Positions 9,160-19,229 are shown, numbered from the stretch's first letter. The stretch: 54,067 nucleotides of DNA from Crocinitomicaceae bacterium (GCA_029249445.1 JAQWHI010000021.1:1-54067); one strand, 5' to 3'. The notes: generated from the letters alone by a model not told the origin. Numbers and translations are program-made.

Positions 9160-9191
9160 AAAATCCCGCTCCATAGTTGAAGCGGGATTTT
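9160..9191 (-). terminator. Rho-independent terminator of the rpsF-rpsR-rplI operon
   Basis: AAAATCCCGCT and AGCGGGATTTT form an 11-bp stem with a 10-nt loop, followed on the minus strand by a run of T. It lies about 20 nt past the rplI stop codon. Confidence 0.85.
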
Positions 9192-9210
9192 GTACTTGAA
9201 TTTTGTTAGC

Positions 9211-9657
9211 TTATTCGCCTACAACCTCAAACGTAAAGTTTGCCTGTACGTCTTTGTGTAGGTTTGCAGTTGCTTCAAAAGATCCAATTTCTCGAATTGG
9301 TTCGTTTTTAATCTTTAATGATTTTCTGTCGATTTCAACACCTTCAGCTTTCAAAGCTTCAGACAATTGAAGTGTATTCACAGATCCAAAAATCTTCCCT
9401 TTTTCTCCTACTTTAGTTACTATTTTCACTGAGGTAGCTTCCAATGCTTTGCCGATTGCTTTCGCTTCAGCAAGAACCTTAGATTCTTTGTGAGATTTTT
9501 GTTTCATGGTTTCAGCGTGTGCTTTCTTTGCAGATGCTGTTGCCAAAATTGCATATCCTTGTGGTATAAGAAAGTTACGACCGTAACCATTCTTAACATT
9601 CACCAATTCGTTAGCGTATCCTAAATTGTCTACGTTTTTCTTTAAAATTACTTCCAT
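9211..9657 (-). CDS. rplI: 50S ribosomal protein L9
   Basis: 148 residues, the normal length. The N-terminal L9 domain is plain: MEVILKKNVDNLGYANELVN, then the signature VKNGYGRNFLIPQGYAI (residues 21-37), a long connecting helix rich in Lys, Glu and Ala, and a C-terminal RNA-binding domain ending FEVVGE. It binds the base of the 23S rRNA L1 stalk region. It is the third gene of rpsF-rpsR-rplI, 27 nt after rpsR, and is followed by a strong terminator. The ssb gene often found between rpsF and rpsR in other phyla is absent. Confidence 0.97.
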   Translation of the reverse strand: MEVILKKNVDNLGYANELVNVKNGYGRNFLIPQGYAILATASAKKAHAETMKQKSHKESKVLAEAKAIGKALEATSVKIVTKVGEKGKIFGSVNTLQLSEALKAEGVEIDRKSLKIKNEPIREIGSFEATANLHKDVQANFTFEVVGE

Positions 9658-9684
9658 CGTAAATAAATTTTTTTGTTCAACAAT

Positions 9685-9948
9685 CTATTTCAACATATCA
9701 GCAACGTAAGGCATGATTGCGATGTGACGCGCGCGTTTGATTGCCTTATTAACTCTAGTTTGGTATTTTGCTGAAGTTCCAGTTAATCGACGAGGAAGAA
9801 TCTTACCTTGTTCGTTTACTAATTTCAATAGGAAGTCAGCGTCTTTATAATCGATAAATTTAATACCACTTCTTTTGAATCTGCAGTACTTTTCTTTTTT
9901 GATCTCTATATTAATAGGAGTCAAATATCTTACATCATTTTGAGCCAT
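9685..9948 (-). CDS. rpsR: 30S ribosomal protein S18
   Basis: 87 residues. The S18 core is clear: [20 protein letters not shown], then [20 protein letters not shown] and the basic [11 protein letters not shown] end. S18 pairs with S6 on the small-subunit platform, fitting its position directly after rpsF (gap 26 nt). Its N-terminus [20 protein letters not shown] is slightly extended compared with the shortest S18 proteins, which is ordinary in this phylum. Confidence 0.97.
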   Translation of the reverse strand: MAQNDVRYLTPINIEIKKEKYCRFKRSGIKFIDYKDADFLLKLVNEQGKILPRRLTGTSAKYQTRVNKAIKRARHIAIMPYVADMLK

Positions 9949-9974
9949 TGTTTCTCGTGTTAAATGTTAATAAA

Positions 9975-10331
9975 TTAAGCTTCTGCTTCTACAGGTTTTT
10001 TCGCTCCCATTTTTGCTCTGCGCTTGTCAGCATATACCAAATGGTCTTTGTCCATGCGTACAGTTAAGAATCGCATCACACGCTCGTCGCGTTTGAATGA
10101 CACTTCTAGTTCGTTAATCGCAGATCCTGGTGCTTCAAATTCTGTTAGAAAGTAGAATCCAGTTGATTTCTTCTGAATTGGGTACGCCAATTTGCGTAGT
10201 CCCCAGCTTTCAGAATGCTTAACTTTTCCACCTAATGAGCCAATTTCGCTCTCGAATTTCTGCACTGCTTCCTTTGCCTGTTCTTCAGACAAAACGGGAG
10301 TTAAAATGAAAACAGTTTCGTAAGAATTCAT
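9975..10331 (-). CDS. rpsF: 30S ribosomal protein S6
   Basis: 118 residues. It begins [18 protein letters not shown], the standard S6 start, and includes the [19 protein letters not shown] segment and the [18 protein letters not shown] strand. A short C-terminal tail rich in Lys, Ala and Glu follows. It is the first gene of the rpsF-rpsR-rplI operon. A TATCTTTG -7 box lies about 60 nt upstream, leaving a leader of about 55 nt that could carry autoregulatory structure, though I see no clear S6:S18 binding motif. Confidence 0.97.
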   Translation of the reverse strand: MNSYETVFILTPVLSEEQAKEAVQKFESEIGSLGGKVKHSESWGLRKLAYPIQKKSTGFYFLTEFEAPGSAINELEVSFKRDERVMRFLTVRMDKDHLVYADKRRAKMGAKKPVEAEA

Positions 10332-10389
10332 AAAATTGAATTTTGTTAATGTAATTGTTTTTGTTCATCCATTACTTTAAATGGGAGGG

Positions 10390-10397
10390 CAAAGATA
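10390..10397 (-). promoter_or_regulatory. -7 promoter box of the rpsF operon
   Basis: TATCTTTG on the minus strand is an exact TAnnTTTG match. A -33 TTTG is not obvious at the usual spacing. It lies 58 nt upstream of the rpsF ATG. Confidence 0.45.
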
Positions 10398-10609
10398 TTA
10401 AAAAATTAATTGAATTGCAGTTGATATTGGAAAAAGATAGTTGAATAAAAAAAATCAAATTCAATCCAATCAATTACAAGGATACCACTATTTCTAAATA
10501 ACTTCATAAATTACATAGAATTTAGTGCACCTTTCGGGAGGAAATTCCTTAACAATTTATTAAATTCGCAGGTCGTTAAACATGTACGAAAACAAACCGA
10601 ATCAAGAAT

Positions 10610-12877
10610 ATGGCATTTGACTTAGATATGATCAAAGCAGTTTATGAGCGTTACCCTTCTCGGGTAGCAGCTGCAAGGACTGTAGTTGGAAAACCACTTA
10701 CATTATCAGAAAAGATTCTCTACACACACCTCTGGGAAGGTGAAGCGACGTCGATTCAAGAACGTGGTAGTTCTTATGTGGATTTTGCCCCAGATAGAGT
10801 CGCAATGCAAGATGCAACTGCACAAATGGCATTGTTGCAGTTTATGCAGGCTGGGAAGGCGAAAGTTGCAGTGCCTTCAACTGCTCATGCGGATCATCTT
10901 ATTCAGGCCAAAATAGGAGCAGATAAAGATTTACAAGAAGGGATAAACAAGAACAACGAGGTGTTTAACTTTTTGAGTTCAGTTTGTGATCGATATGGAA
11001 TTGGTTTTTGGAAGCCAGGTGCAGGAATTATCCATCAAGTAGTTCTTGAAAATTATGCTTTCCCAGGGGGTATGATGATTGGAACAGATTCACATACAGT
11101 AAATGCGGGGGGACTTGGAATGGTTGCAATTGGCGTTGGTGGAGCTGATGCCGTTGATGTCATGGCGGGTATGCCTTGGGAGTTAAAAATGCCAAAACTT
11201 ATTGGTGTTAAATTGACAGGTAAATTGAATGGCTGGACTGCTCCGAAAGATGTGATCCTAAAAGTTGCTGGAATTTTAACTGTAAAAGGAGGAACAGGGT
11301 GTATTGTGGAGTATTTTGGTGAAGGTGCAGAATCAATGTCTGCAACTGGAAAGGGAACGATTTGTAATATGGGTGCCGAAATTGGAGCTACGACTTCAAC
11401 TTTCGGATATGATGATTCAATTAGAAGGTATCTGTCTGCAACAGGGCGACAAGATGTTGTTGATGCAGCTGACCAAGTTGCAGAGCATTTGACAGGTGAT
11501 GCGGAGGTATATGCGAACCCTGAAATGTACTTTGATGAAGTAATTGAAATCAATCTATCCGAATTAACACCACATTTGAACGGTCCGTTTACGCCAGATT
11601 TGGCAACGCCAGTTTCTGAAATGAAAGAGAAAGCTGCGGCAAATGATTGGCCTACTGATGTTGAATGGGCTTTGATCGGTTCATGCACTAACTCCTCATA
11701 TGAGGACTTAACACGCGCAGCTTCTATTGTTGAGGATGCCGTATCGAAAGGCATCAAGCCAAAAGCAATATTAGGAATCAATCCAGGTTCAGAACAGGTG
11801 CGCTACACAGCAGAAAGAGATGGATTGATTGACACCTTCAACAAATTTGATTCTACAAGAATCTTTACCAATGCATGTGGACCTTGTATCGGCCAATGGG
11901 ATAGAGAAGGAGCAGAGAAAAAAGAGAAAAACTCGATTGTTCATTCTTTCAATAGAAACTTTGCGAAAAGAGCCGACGGAAATCCAAACACACATGCCTT
12001 TGTTGCATCCCCAGAAATTGTTGCAGCAGTTGCGATATCTGGTCGATTGGACTTTAATCCACTTGTCGATCCTTTGGTAAATGAAAATGGAGAACATGTG
12101 TTGCTATCTGAACCAACGGGTTCTGAATTACCAGCAAAAGGTTTTGCTGTCGAAGACAATGGATACCAAGCACCTGCAGATGATGGCAGTGGCGTCCAAG
12201 TTGTGGTTAGCCCAGACTCAGAGCGATTGCAATTACTCGACCCATTTCAACCTTGGGATGGAGGTAACATTGAAGGTGCAAAATTATTGATCAAAGCCGA
12301 AGGCAAATGTACTACGGATCATATTTCTATGGCAGGTCCATGGTTAAGGTACAGAGGGCATTTAGACAACATTTCGAATAACTGCTTGATTGGTGCAGTG
12401 AATGCATTTGGTGGAGCGACAAATGAAGTTGTGAATCAACTAACAGGAGCGAAAGGCGAAGTGCCTGCGACAGCAAGAGCATACAAAGCGGCAGAAGTAC
12501 CTTCAATTGTTGTTGGGGATCACAACTACGGTGAAGGTTCATCGCGAGAGCATGCGGCTATGGAACCACGTCATCTCGGAGTTCGTGCAGTAATTGTAAA
12601 GTCATTTGCACGTATTCACGAAACAAACTTGAAAAAACAAGGAATGTTAGGATTGACGTTTGATAATGAATCAGATTACGACAAGGTCAGAGAAGACGAC
12701 ACATTTAACTTCATTGATTTAAGTGAATTTGCCGCAGGGAAACAATTGACTTTGGAAATTAATCACGCCGATGGGTCAACCGATCTGATCAAATTGAATC
12801 ACACCTACAATGAGCAACAAATTGATTGGTTTAAAGCAGGTTCTGCATTAAATCTGATTAAATCTCAAAACGCATAA
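10610..12877 (+). CDS. acn: Aconitate hydratase (mitochondrial-type aconitase)
   Basis: 755 residues, the size of the mitochondrial-like aconitase used by many Bacteroidota and shorter than the IRP/AcnA type. It interconverts citrate and isocitrate in the TCA cycle. The three [4Fe-4S] cysteines are visible in LIGSCTNSS (about residue 359) and in TNACGPCIG (about 422 and 425). Other family blocks are [13 protein letters not shown] (about 160), [10 protein letters not shown] (about 570) and [19 protein letters not shown] (about 650), which holds the swivel-domain active-site loop. It stands as a single gene, divergent from rpsF, with a hairpin terminator after it. Confidence 0.97.
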   Translation: MAFDLDMIKAVYERYPSRVAAARTVVGKPLTLSEKILYTHLWEGEATSIQERGSSYVDFAPDRVAMQDATAQMALLQFMQAGKAKVAVPSTAHADHLIQAKIGADKDLQEGINKNNEVFNFLSSVCDRYGIGFWKPGAGIIHQVVLENYAFPGGMMIGTDSHTVNAGGLGMVAIGVGGADAVDVMAGMPWELKMPKLIGVKLTGKLNGWTAPKDVILKVAGILTVKGGTGCIVEYFGEGAESMSATGKGTICNMGAEIGATTSTFGYDDSIRRYLSATGRQDVVDAADQVAEHLTGDAEVYANPEMYFDEVIEINLSELTPHLNGPFTPDLATPVSEMKEKAAANDWPTDVEWALIGSCTNSSYEDLTRAASIVEDAVSKGIKPKAILGINPGSEQVRYTAERDGLIDTFNKFDSTRIFTNACGPCIGQWDREGAEKKEKNSIVHSFNRNFAKRADGNPNTHAFVASPEIVAAVAISGRLDFNPLVDPLVNENGEHVLLSEPTGSELPAKGFAVEDNGYQAPADDGSGVQVVVSPDSERLQLLDPFQPWDGGNIEGAKLLIKAEGKCTTDHISMAGPWLRYRGHLDNISNNCLIGAVNAFGGATNEVVNQLTGAKGEVPATARAYKAAEVPSIVVGDHNYGEGSSREHAAMEPRHLGVRAVIVKSFARIHETNLKKQGMLGLTFDNESDYDKVREDDTFNFIDLSEFAAGKQLTLEINHADGSTDLIKLNHTYNEQQIDWFKAGSALNLIKSQNA

Positions 12878-12914
12878 TTATCAAATGAATAGTGAAAAGG
12901 CAATCAGAAATGTT

Positions 12915-12937
12915 CGTCTTTTTTTTCCAAAAAGACG
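12915..12937 (+). terminator. Probable terminator after aconitase
   Basis: CGTCTTTTT pairs with AAAAAGACG over a 5-nt loop, followed by T-rich DNA. It lies about 40 nt past the aconitase stop codon. Confidence 0.6.
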
Positions 12938-13042
12938 CATTTGCTTTTGTTTTTTGATGATATTTATGCAATACTTCGCAAGTTTTAATAATCAAGGGCA
13001 ACCAATGGAGTGAAACGATAGCATTTTAATGATTCTCAAATT

Positions 13043-14575
13043 ATGAAAAATTTTACTCTTTTATCCCTGTTTTTTGCACTTGCAGCTCACGGTTCAACTT
13101 TCGCTCAGTCATTTGACGGTTATGTGCTGTACAATTTACAAAATCAAAACACGTCATATTTAATCGATAAGGATGGAAATATTGCGCATTCATGGTCGTG
13201 CAACGTGGCCTGTAATTATACAGTATTGCTTAAACCCAATGGAAACATTGTACGTGGAGGTAAATATGCTTCCAATCAGCTAAATGGTGCAGCGGTGGGA
13301 GGAATGGTTCAAGAAATTGACCCGGCTGGAACAATAGTTTGGGAATATATTTATTCCAGCTCTGATCATTGTTCACATCATGACATTACCTTATTGGACA
13401 ACGGAAATGTTATTCTTACAGCTTGGGAGGTTAAAACTTCGGCAGAGTGCATACAAGCAGGTGTAGATAACCCGGCAAATGAACAATGGCCTACGCACTT
13501 CATCGAATTACAACCGGACGGCAATGGCAGCGCTACAATTGTTTGGGAATGGCATATGTTTGATCATTTGATTCAAGATCATGACGCTATAAAAGATAAT
13601 TATGGTGTTGTTGCGGACCATCCTGAACTGATGGATGCCAATTTATTGAGCGTCGGTGGCGGCCCAGGTGGTGGACCAGGCGGCCCAGGAGGAGGTGGTT
13701 ATGATTGGTTCCACGTGAATGGAGTAGATTACAATGCAGATCTTGATCAACTTGTTTTTTCATCACGGTTTACGAGTGAAATATATATCATCGATCATAG
13801 CACGACAGCAGCAGAAGCTGCATCACATAGTGGAGGTAATTCCGGAATGGGCGGAGATTTTATCTACAGGTGGGGGAACCCGTCAAATTATGGAGGGGCA
13901 GGAAGTCAAACAATTGCTGAAGCCGTTCATGATCCAAGATGGATTGAAGACGATGGTCGACCAAATGGCGGTATGATTCAGTTTTTTAACAATTCCGGTG
14001 GAGTAGGAGGATCTTCTGTAATAGATGCAATACAGGCTCCGGAAAATGGGTTCACCTATACGTTTGCAGGAAATTCATTTGGTCCATCAAATTATGATTG
14101 GCGTCATGAGTGCATTGTAAGCTCATCAGGTCAATCCGCACAAAACAGAATGTCGAATGGAAATACCTTTGTAAATGTCTCCGGAGAATATATGTACGAG
14201 GTGGATGCAAACGACAATCTTGTTTGGCAATATGCAGCCGGACCAACAAAAGCATTTCGGTACGAATGTGACGATCCGGGTGTTATAGCGCTGCTCGGGG
14301 AAGATCCGTGTGGTTTGCTATCTTTGTCTGAACAGAAAATGTCGGAAATATCACTCTATCCGAACCCATCGGAAGGTATCTTTCAAATTGATGGTGTAAA
14401 CATGATCGATCAAGAAGTCCAAATTACCGTAAGAGATCTTTATGGAAGCATCGTTACTCAGATTAGTAATGGCAATCAAATTGATCTTACGAACAATTCG
14501 AATGGAGTCTACTTTGTAACATTGGACTTCAATGGAATACAAACGGTTACAAAAAAAATAATCTTAGTTCGTTAG
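13043..14575 (+). CDS. Secreted aryl-sulfotransferase-like (ASST family) protein with T9SS type A domain
   Basis: 510 residues. Signal peptide 1-22 (ending STFAQ). The body resembles the six-bladed-propeller arylsulfotransferase family: YLIDKDGNIAHSW opening, DHCSHHDITLLDNGNVIL, DWFHVNGVDYN followed by LVFSSR, a YRWGNP motif, and DWRHECIVSSSG near the end, with several conserved histidines of the family. ASST enzymes move sulfate between aryl sulfates and phenols. A glycine/proline-rich insert (GGGPGGGPGGPGGGG, about residue 210-224) interrupts the body. From about residue 435 a T9SS type A sorting domain (LYPNPSEGIF to KKIILVR) directs export. First of three tandem exported genes. Fold family likely; catalytic activity uncertain. 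Confidence 0.8.
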   Translation: MKNFTLLSLFFALAAHGSTFAQSFDGYVLYNLQNQNTSYLIDKDGNIAHSWSCNVACNYTVLLKPNGNIVRGGKYASNQLNGAAVGGMVQEIDPAGTIVWEYIYSSSDHCSHHDITLLDNGNVILTAWEVKTSAECIQAGVDNPANEQWPTHFIELQPDGNGSATIVWEWHMFDHLIQDHDAIKDNYGVVADHPELMDANLLSVGGGPGGGPGGPGGGGYDWFHVNGVDYNADLDQLVFSSRFTSEIYIIDHSTTAAEAASHSGGNSGMGGDFIYRWGNPSNYGGAGSQTIAEAVHDPRWIEDDGRPNGGMIQFFNNSGGVGGSSVIDAIQAPENGFTYTFAGNSFGPSNYDWRHECIVSSSGQSAQNRMSNGNTFVNVSGEYMYEVDANDNLVWQYAAGPTKAFRYECDDPGVIALLGEDPCGLLSLSEQKMSEISLYPNPSEGIFQIDGVNMIDQEVQITVRDLYGSIVTQISNGNQIDLTNNSNGVYFVTLDFNGIQTVTKKIILVR

Positions 14576-14661
14576 GGTCTGTTATAAAATAACGGTACAG
14601 AATTGACACCGAAATTTTATTCTTTTTTAACGAAGAAAATAACCATAGTAAGATAGCCGGA

Positions 14662-16935
14662 TTGAAATACAACGCTCTAATCATAATGTTCCTTTTGTTT
14701 GGACGGGTCAACGATCTGAATGGTCAGATTGACCTTTATCAAATGGATCATATGCCAGAGATTAAATTGTATTTCGAACAATCGAATTGGGATGAATTGC
14801 TCGATAGTCTGTATCTTCTCGGTGCAGAGTATCGATTGGGAGCAGATGTGAGTATCGATGGTACGATGTATAAGAAAGTGGGAGTGCGCTACAAAGGGTT
14901 TAGTTCGTATAGCTCAACTCGAGACAAAAATCCAATAAACATTGATTTGGATTATGTTTTTTCCGAGCAAACACATCAAGGATACAACAAACTAAAGTTG
15001 AGTAATGTTATTCAGGACCCATCTTTTGTTCGCGAAGCCATGACTTATGAAATCGCACGAAAATACATGCCTGCATCAAAGGCAAATTTTGCAAACATTT
15101 ATATCAACGATATACGAATAGGGGTATACACAAACGTTGAGGCTGTGAATGGGACATTTTTGGATAAGCATTTTAAATCGAGCAACAATACATTTGTAAA
15201 ATGCAATCCAGAGACCATAAATCTAAACGGTGCAAATGCCAACCTACATGATACACCAGGAACCTCATTGGATGGGTATTATTCACTATATGACATGAAA
15301 TCAAGCAATTATTATGATTGGGATAGCTTGTATCATTTTATCGATGTACTCAATAATGATGTCTCATCGATTGAACGTGTTTTGAACGTAGATCGAACCC
15401 TCTGGATGCATGCAATGAATTACAGTGTGGTTAATTTTGACAGTTACATTGGATACGCGCAAAATTATTATTTGTATAAAGATCAAAACAATCAGTTCAA
15501 TCCTATTTTGTGGGATTTGAACATGTCCTTTGCGAGTTATCGTTTGACCGATGCTTCCGATAATTGGGATGGATTCTCTATCGAAGAGGCCAAAACAATC
15601 GATCCACTGCAGCATCTGCATGGCTTCTCTATTCATCCTCGTCCACTCATTCGGAATGTATTAGAGAACCCAATTTACGAGAGAATGTATATGGCACATT
15701 TGATAACGGTCATTGAAGAGAATTTTGAAAATGGTTGGTACGAGACAAGAGGTGGTGAAATTCAATCGTTCATTGATGGAGCTGTTTTGGCGGATACAAA
15801 CAAATTTTATTCGTACAACGATTTTCAGAACAATTTTGATACAACAATTTCGGATTTAATTGACTACCCGGGAATTGTTGATTTGATGGAGGCAAGAACA
15901 AATTATTTAATGTCGCTCCCTGGTGTGAGCTATAGACCAGAAATTTCAAATGTTGAAGTAATCAATGTTGATGCTCTATCAGGAGATAGTCTTTGGATCA
16001 ATTCGTTCGTCAAGGGTGCTGTAGATAAAGTCTATCTCGCTTATCGATTTTCGGATTGGGAAACCTTTAAAGTGACTGAAATGTTTGATGATGGTCAAAA
16101 TCAAGACGGTGCAAGCGCTGATAGTGTATTTGGTGGGAGCATACCTTTTACGTCAAATAACGTACAATATTATATTTATGCGGAAAATGATTCCTCTGGC
16201 CGTTTTTCTCCCGCCCGGGCCGCTTATGAGTATTATGAACATCATTTACCGATAAAAGAGATGGACGTGACCATTAACGAGGTGATGTCTCAGAATGCAA
16301 TTGAGATAGATGAGTTCGGAGAATTTGATGATTGGATTGAACTTCACAATACAACTGAATACCCAATCGCTTTGGGTGATCTTTATTTATCAAATGATCC
16401 TTCTAATCTCACAAAATGGGTATTGCCTAGTGTATTTATAGGAGCTAATAACGAGTTTGTTGTTTGGCTTGATGATAGCGTGCAAGGGACAAATCACGCA
16501 AATTTTAGTTTGGCTGATGATGGAGCAATAGTTTGGTTAGCTCAGGGCAATGGTAAAGTCATTGATTCAGTTGTAATTCCTTCTCAGTATGGTGTTACCT
16601 CATGGGCAAGATACCCGAACGGCACGGGAAGCTTTCAAGAGATGATTCCATCTTTTGATGCAAAAAATGCAATGAAGGAGAATGCAATCTTAACCGATCA
16701 GGTGTTTATTTATCCCAACCCATCTGGAGGCACCTTCAGGGTTAAAAACAATTGTGAGTTCGTATCATTTTTTGATATTTATGCGCTTGATGGTCGCGAA
16801 ATCCGACAAAATAATCGAATTGAAGCAGGGGAGACTGCAATGATTGAATTGGTAGGTTTGTCAGAGGGCATCTATCTTCTGGAGTTTGCAATTAAAGGAA
16901 AAAATTTCACGAAACGAATAATGATAACTCACTAA
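14662..16935 (+). CDS. CotH kinase family protein with lamin-tail domain and T9SS type A domain
   Basis: 757 residues from a TTG start, chosen because it supplies the Lys-containing signal peptide MKYNALIIMFLLFGRVNDLN; the alternative ATG at 14686 would give a weaker one. Residues about 25-420 are CotH-like: VGVRYKGFSSYSS, KLKLSNVIQDPSFVREAMTY, NIYINDIRIGVYTNVEAV, NYYLYKDQNNQFNPILWDLN (acidic residues of the kinase site). CotH proteins are atypical protein kinases of spore coats and secreted proteins. About 530-665 is a lamin-tail domain (INEVMSQNAIEIDEFGEFDD). The C-terminus (YPNPSGGTF to KRIMITH) is a T9SS sorting domain. The next gene starts 12 nt later. Family assignment firm, substrate unknown. 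Confidence 0.87.
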   Translation: MKYNALIIMFLLFGRVNDLNGQIDLYQMDHMPEIKLYFEQSNWDELLDSLYLLGAEYRLGADVSIDGTMYKKVGVRYKGFSSYSSTRDKNPINIDLDYVFSEQTHQGYNKLKLSNVIQDPSFVREAMTYEIARKYMPASKANFANIYINDIRIGVYTNVEAVNGTFLDKHFKSSNNTFVKCNPETINLNGANANLHDTPGTSLDGYYSLYDMKSSNYYDWDSLYHFIDVLNNDVSSIERVLNVDRTLWMHAMNYSVVNFDSYIGYAQNYYLYKDQNNQFNPILWDLNMSFASYRLTDASDNWDGFSIEEAKTIDPLQHLHGFSIHPRPLIRNVLENPIYERMYMAHLITVIEENFENGWYETRGGEIQSFIDGAVLADTNKFYSYNDFQNNFDTTISDLIDYPGIVDLMEARTNYLMSLPGVSYRPEISNVEVINVDALSGDSLWINSFVKGAVDKVYLAYRFSDWETFKVTEMFDDGQNQDGASADSVFGGSIPFTSNNVQYYIYAENDSSGRFSPARAAYEYYEHHLPIKEMDVTINEVMSQNAIEIDEFGEFDDWIELHNTTEYPIALGDLYLSNDPSNLTKWVLPSVFIGANNEFVVWLDDSVQGTNHANFSLADDGAIVWLAQGNGKVIDSVVIPSQYGVTSWARYPNGTGSFQEMIPSFDAKNAMKENAILTDQVFIYPNPSGGTFRVKNNCEFVSFFDIYALDGREIRQNNRIEAGETAMIELVGLSEGIYLLEFAIKGKNFTKRIMITH

Positions 16936-16946
16936 AATAAAATAAG

Positions 16947-18173
16947 ATGAAAAAAAATCTACTTGTGGCTCTGTTCGGAGCATTTGGCGTTTTAGGAAAT
17001 GCTCAAACTTTTACAAATTATACGAGTTCAGATGGTTTGTTGGCAGACAATGTAAATGCTGTGGATACTGATGCGAACAACACCATATGGTTTGGGACTC
17101 AGAATGGTGTTTCGGAATATGATGGATCGACATGGGTTGATCATACCAATGCTATAGATGTGGGTTTGATTGATGATAATATTCAAGCATTAACTGTCAT
17201 GAGTAATGGTGATATATGGGTAGGAACAGATTTTGGAGCAAGTGTTTATTCTGGTGGAAGCTGGACTGCTTACACAAATGCAGACGGTTTGGGTAACAAC
17301 CAAATTAAATGCATTGAGGAAGCTGCAAATGGAGATGTATGGTTCGGTACAAACACTGGAGCTTCTCTATTTGATGGGGTCAATTGGACAAATTTTGGAA
17401 TGTCAGATGGACTTCCTTTTGGAGGTGTAACCGCAATTATGATTCAGGGAAATGGAGATGTTTGGCTGGGGTCGGGACTAAATGGAATAAGGATTTATGA
17501 TGGTACCAACTTCTCTCCTATTACTTCAGTGTCAGACGGTTTAATCGACGATCGAATTCGTGGAATGCGCAACGATAATTCCGATCAACGTTGGATTGCA
17601 ACATCAGAGGGTATTTCTGTTTTGAACAGTTCGAATGTAGTTGTTACCCAGCATACCATGATTTATTCACTTCCAGCTCCAGATACTTTAAATCCCATTG
17701 AGGATGTAGAAATAGACAACAATGGAAATATTTGGGTGGGTGTCTATGTGGACTATCTGGTAACTGAGGGAGGTGTTGTTGCTTTCGATGGAAATTCATG
17801 GGTGGAGTACGATGTTTCCGATGGATTGGTCGGGCCCGTTATTCGCCAGTTAGCGATTGATGGTAATAATGACGTTTGGGTAGCAACAAGTACTGGTGTG
17901 AGTAAAATTTCTAATCATTCTGTTGCCATAATTGAGGCCGAACAGCTCGATTATTCAATGTATCCAAATCCTGCGAATACAAGTGTTAATTTGAAATTTG
18001 AAAAAGCTGCAAATCAAACTCGAGTAGGTGTGTTTTCTGCTTCAATGCAATTGATTGATGAAATAGATGTTGCATCAGGTACAACAGAACTTTCAATTTC
18101 CATAGAGCACCTTTCAAGAGGAGTTTATTTTGTAAGCTTTAACGGGACCGCCAAAAAGTTAATTGTTTACTAG
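16947..18173 (+). CDS. Secreted two-component-regulator-type beta-propeller protein with T9SS type A domain
   Basis: 408 residues. Signal peptide 1-19 (ending GNAQ). About seven repeats with the Reg_prop pattern (for example NTIWFGTQNGVSEYDGSTW, GDIWVGTDFGASVYSGGSW, GDVWFGTNTGASLFDGVNW) form a beta-propeller like the periplasmic part of hybrid two-component sensors, but no membrane, kinase or DNA-binding domain follows. Instead it ends in a T9SS type A domain (MYPNPANTSVNL to KKLIVY). It is probably a surface or released ligand-binding propeller. It lies 12 nt after the CotH-like gene and is almost certainly co-transcribed with it. Confidence 0.87.
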   Translation: MKKNLLVALFGAFGVLGNAQTFTNYTSSDGLLADNVNAVDTDANNTIWFGTQNGVSEYDGSTWVDHTNAIDVGLIDDNIQALTVMSNGDIWVGTDFGASVYSGGSWTAYTNADGLGNNQIKCIEEAANGDVWFGTNTGASLFDGVNWTNFGMSDGLPFGGVTAIMIQGNGDVWLGSGLNGIRIYDGTNFSPITSVSDGLIDDRIRGMRNDNSDQRWIATSEGISVLNSSNVVVTQHTMIYSLPAPDTLNPIEDVEIDNNGNIWVGVYVDYLVTEGGVVAFDGNSWVEYDVSDGLVGPVIRQLAIDGNNDVWVATSTGVSKISNHSVAIIEAEQLDYSMYPNPANTSVNLKFEKAANQTRVGVFSASMQLIDEIDVASGTTELSISIEHLSRGVYFVSFNGTAKKLIVY

Positions 18174-18282
18174 ATAGATAGACAGGTGAAAATTAAAAAC
18201 TCCGGTGAAGAACCATTGGAGCGATTGTTTTTGTTAAAAGTTAGTTGATGTTTCGATAATTTTTGCTTTTATACTGTTTCTT

Positions 18283-19092
18283 TTAAACGGCTACATTGTG
18301 CTCTCGAAGGGCATCATTAAGTGATGTTTTAAGATCTGTGGATGCTTTTCGTTGACCAATAATTAAAGCGCAAGGGACATTGAATTTTCCCGCTGGAAAT
18401 TCTTTCTCATAAGATCCGGGTATAACAACGCTTCTTTCCGGAACAAAACCTCGAATTTCCTTTGGCTCACTGACGGTTACATCTATTATTTTTGTGGACT
18501 TGGTCAATACTACATTGGCTCCGAGTACAGCTTGTTTTCCAACGTGCACCCCTTCGACTACGATACATCTAGAACCAATAAATGCTCCATCTTCAATAAT
18601 TACAGGGGCTGCCTGGAGTGGTTCTAAAACACCCCCGATACCAACACCTCCGCTTAAGTGGACATTTTTTCCTATTTGAGCACAAGAACCCACTGTTGCC
18701 CATGTATCAACCATAGTTCCAGAATCTACGTAAGCTCCAATGTTAATATAAGAGGGCATCATGATTACACCAGATGCAACGAAAGCTCCATAGCGGGCAA
18801 TTGCATGCGGTACAACCCGCACACCCAATTCCTTATAATTGGTTTTTAGGGCCATTTTATCATGAAATTCGAAAGGACCAACTTCAATTGTTTCCATTTT
18901 TCGGATCGGAAAGTACATAACGACAGCCTTCTTCACCCATTCATTGACCTGCCATTCACCATTTTCAAGTGGCTCTGCAACACGCAATTCACCTTTATCT
19001 ATCGCCTCAATAACGGTTTCAATTGCTTCAATTGTCTCTGATGATTTTAACAATTCCCTGTTGTTCCAAGCTGCTTCAATAATTGATTTCAT
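18283..19092 (-). CDS. dapD: 2,3,4,5-tetrahydropyridine-2,6-dicarboxylate N-succinyltransferase
   Basis: 269 residues. It succinylates tetrahydrodipicolinate in the succinylase branch of lysine and diaminopimelate synthesis. The middle and C-terminal parts are a left-handed beta-helix of hexapeptide repeats (MPSYINIGAYVDSGTMVDTW, ATVGSCAQIGKNVHLSGGVG, GVLEPLQAAPVIIEDGAFIG) followed by the SRCIVVEGVHVGKQAVLGAN coils. The N-terminal domain includes EWQVNEWVKKAVVMYFP, normal for the family. Cytoplasmic trimer by family knowledge. Single gene, divergent from ruvX. Confidence 0.97.
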   Translation of the reverse strand: MKSIIEAAWNNRELLKSSETIEAIETVIEAIDKGELRVAEPLENGEWQVNEWVKKAVVMYFPIRKMETIEVGPFEFHDKMALKTNYKELGVRVVPHAIARYGAFVASGVIMMPSYINIGAYVDSGTMVDTWATVGSCAQIGKNVHLSGGVGIGGVLEPLQAAPVIIEDGAFIGSRCIVVEGVHVGKQAVLGANVVLTKSTKIIDVTVSEPKEIRGFVPERSVVIPGSYEKEFPAGKFNVPCALIIGQRKASTDLKTSLNDALREHNVAV

Positions 19093-19109
19093 GTCATAAA
19101 ATTATACAA

Positions 19110-19117
19110 CAAATGTA
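19110..19117 (-). promoter_or_regulatory. -7 promoter box of dapD
   Basis: TACATTTG on the minus strand matches TAnnTTTG exactly, 17 nt upstream of the dapD ATG. The -33 half is weak. Confidence 0.45.
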
Positions 19118-19196
19118 GTTAACTAAGATTGAATTCTGATGATTCTATTTGATTTCCATCAGATCATTATTTTTCTATTCTGTGGTGTTAATAAAA

Positions 19197-19225
19197 TTTG
19201 ATATCCAATAATCAAGTTATCTTTG
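19197..19225 (+). promoter_or_regulatory. ruvX promoter, placed for a leaderless mRNA
   Basis: TTTG (19197-19200), a 17-nt spacer, then TATCTTTG (19218-19225). Four nt later comes the ruvX ATG. Both consensus halves are present at a normal spacing. Confidence 0.6.
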
Positions 19226-19229
19226 TGTT

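Noticed and set aside
9034..9210. Cobalamin riboswitch before the ABC importer
   Set aside because: The promoter lies directly at the start codon, leaving no leader; the only hairpin here is the rplI terminator.
11053..11781. 242-codon minus-strand ORF
   Set aside because: It lies wholly opposite aconitase, whose motifs are complete; a shadow frame.
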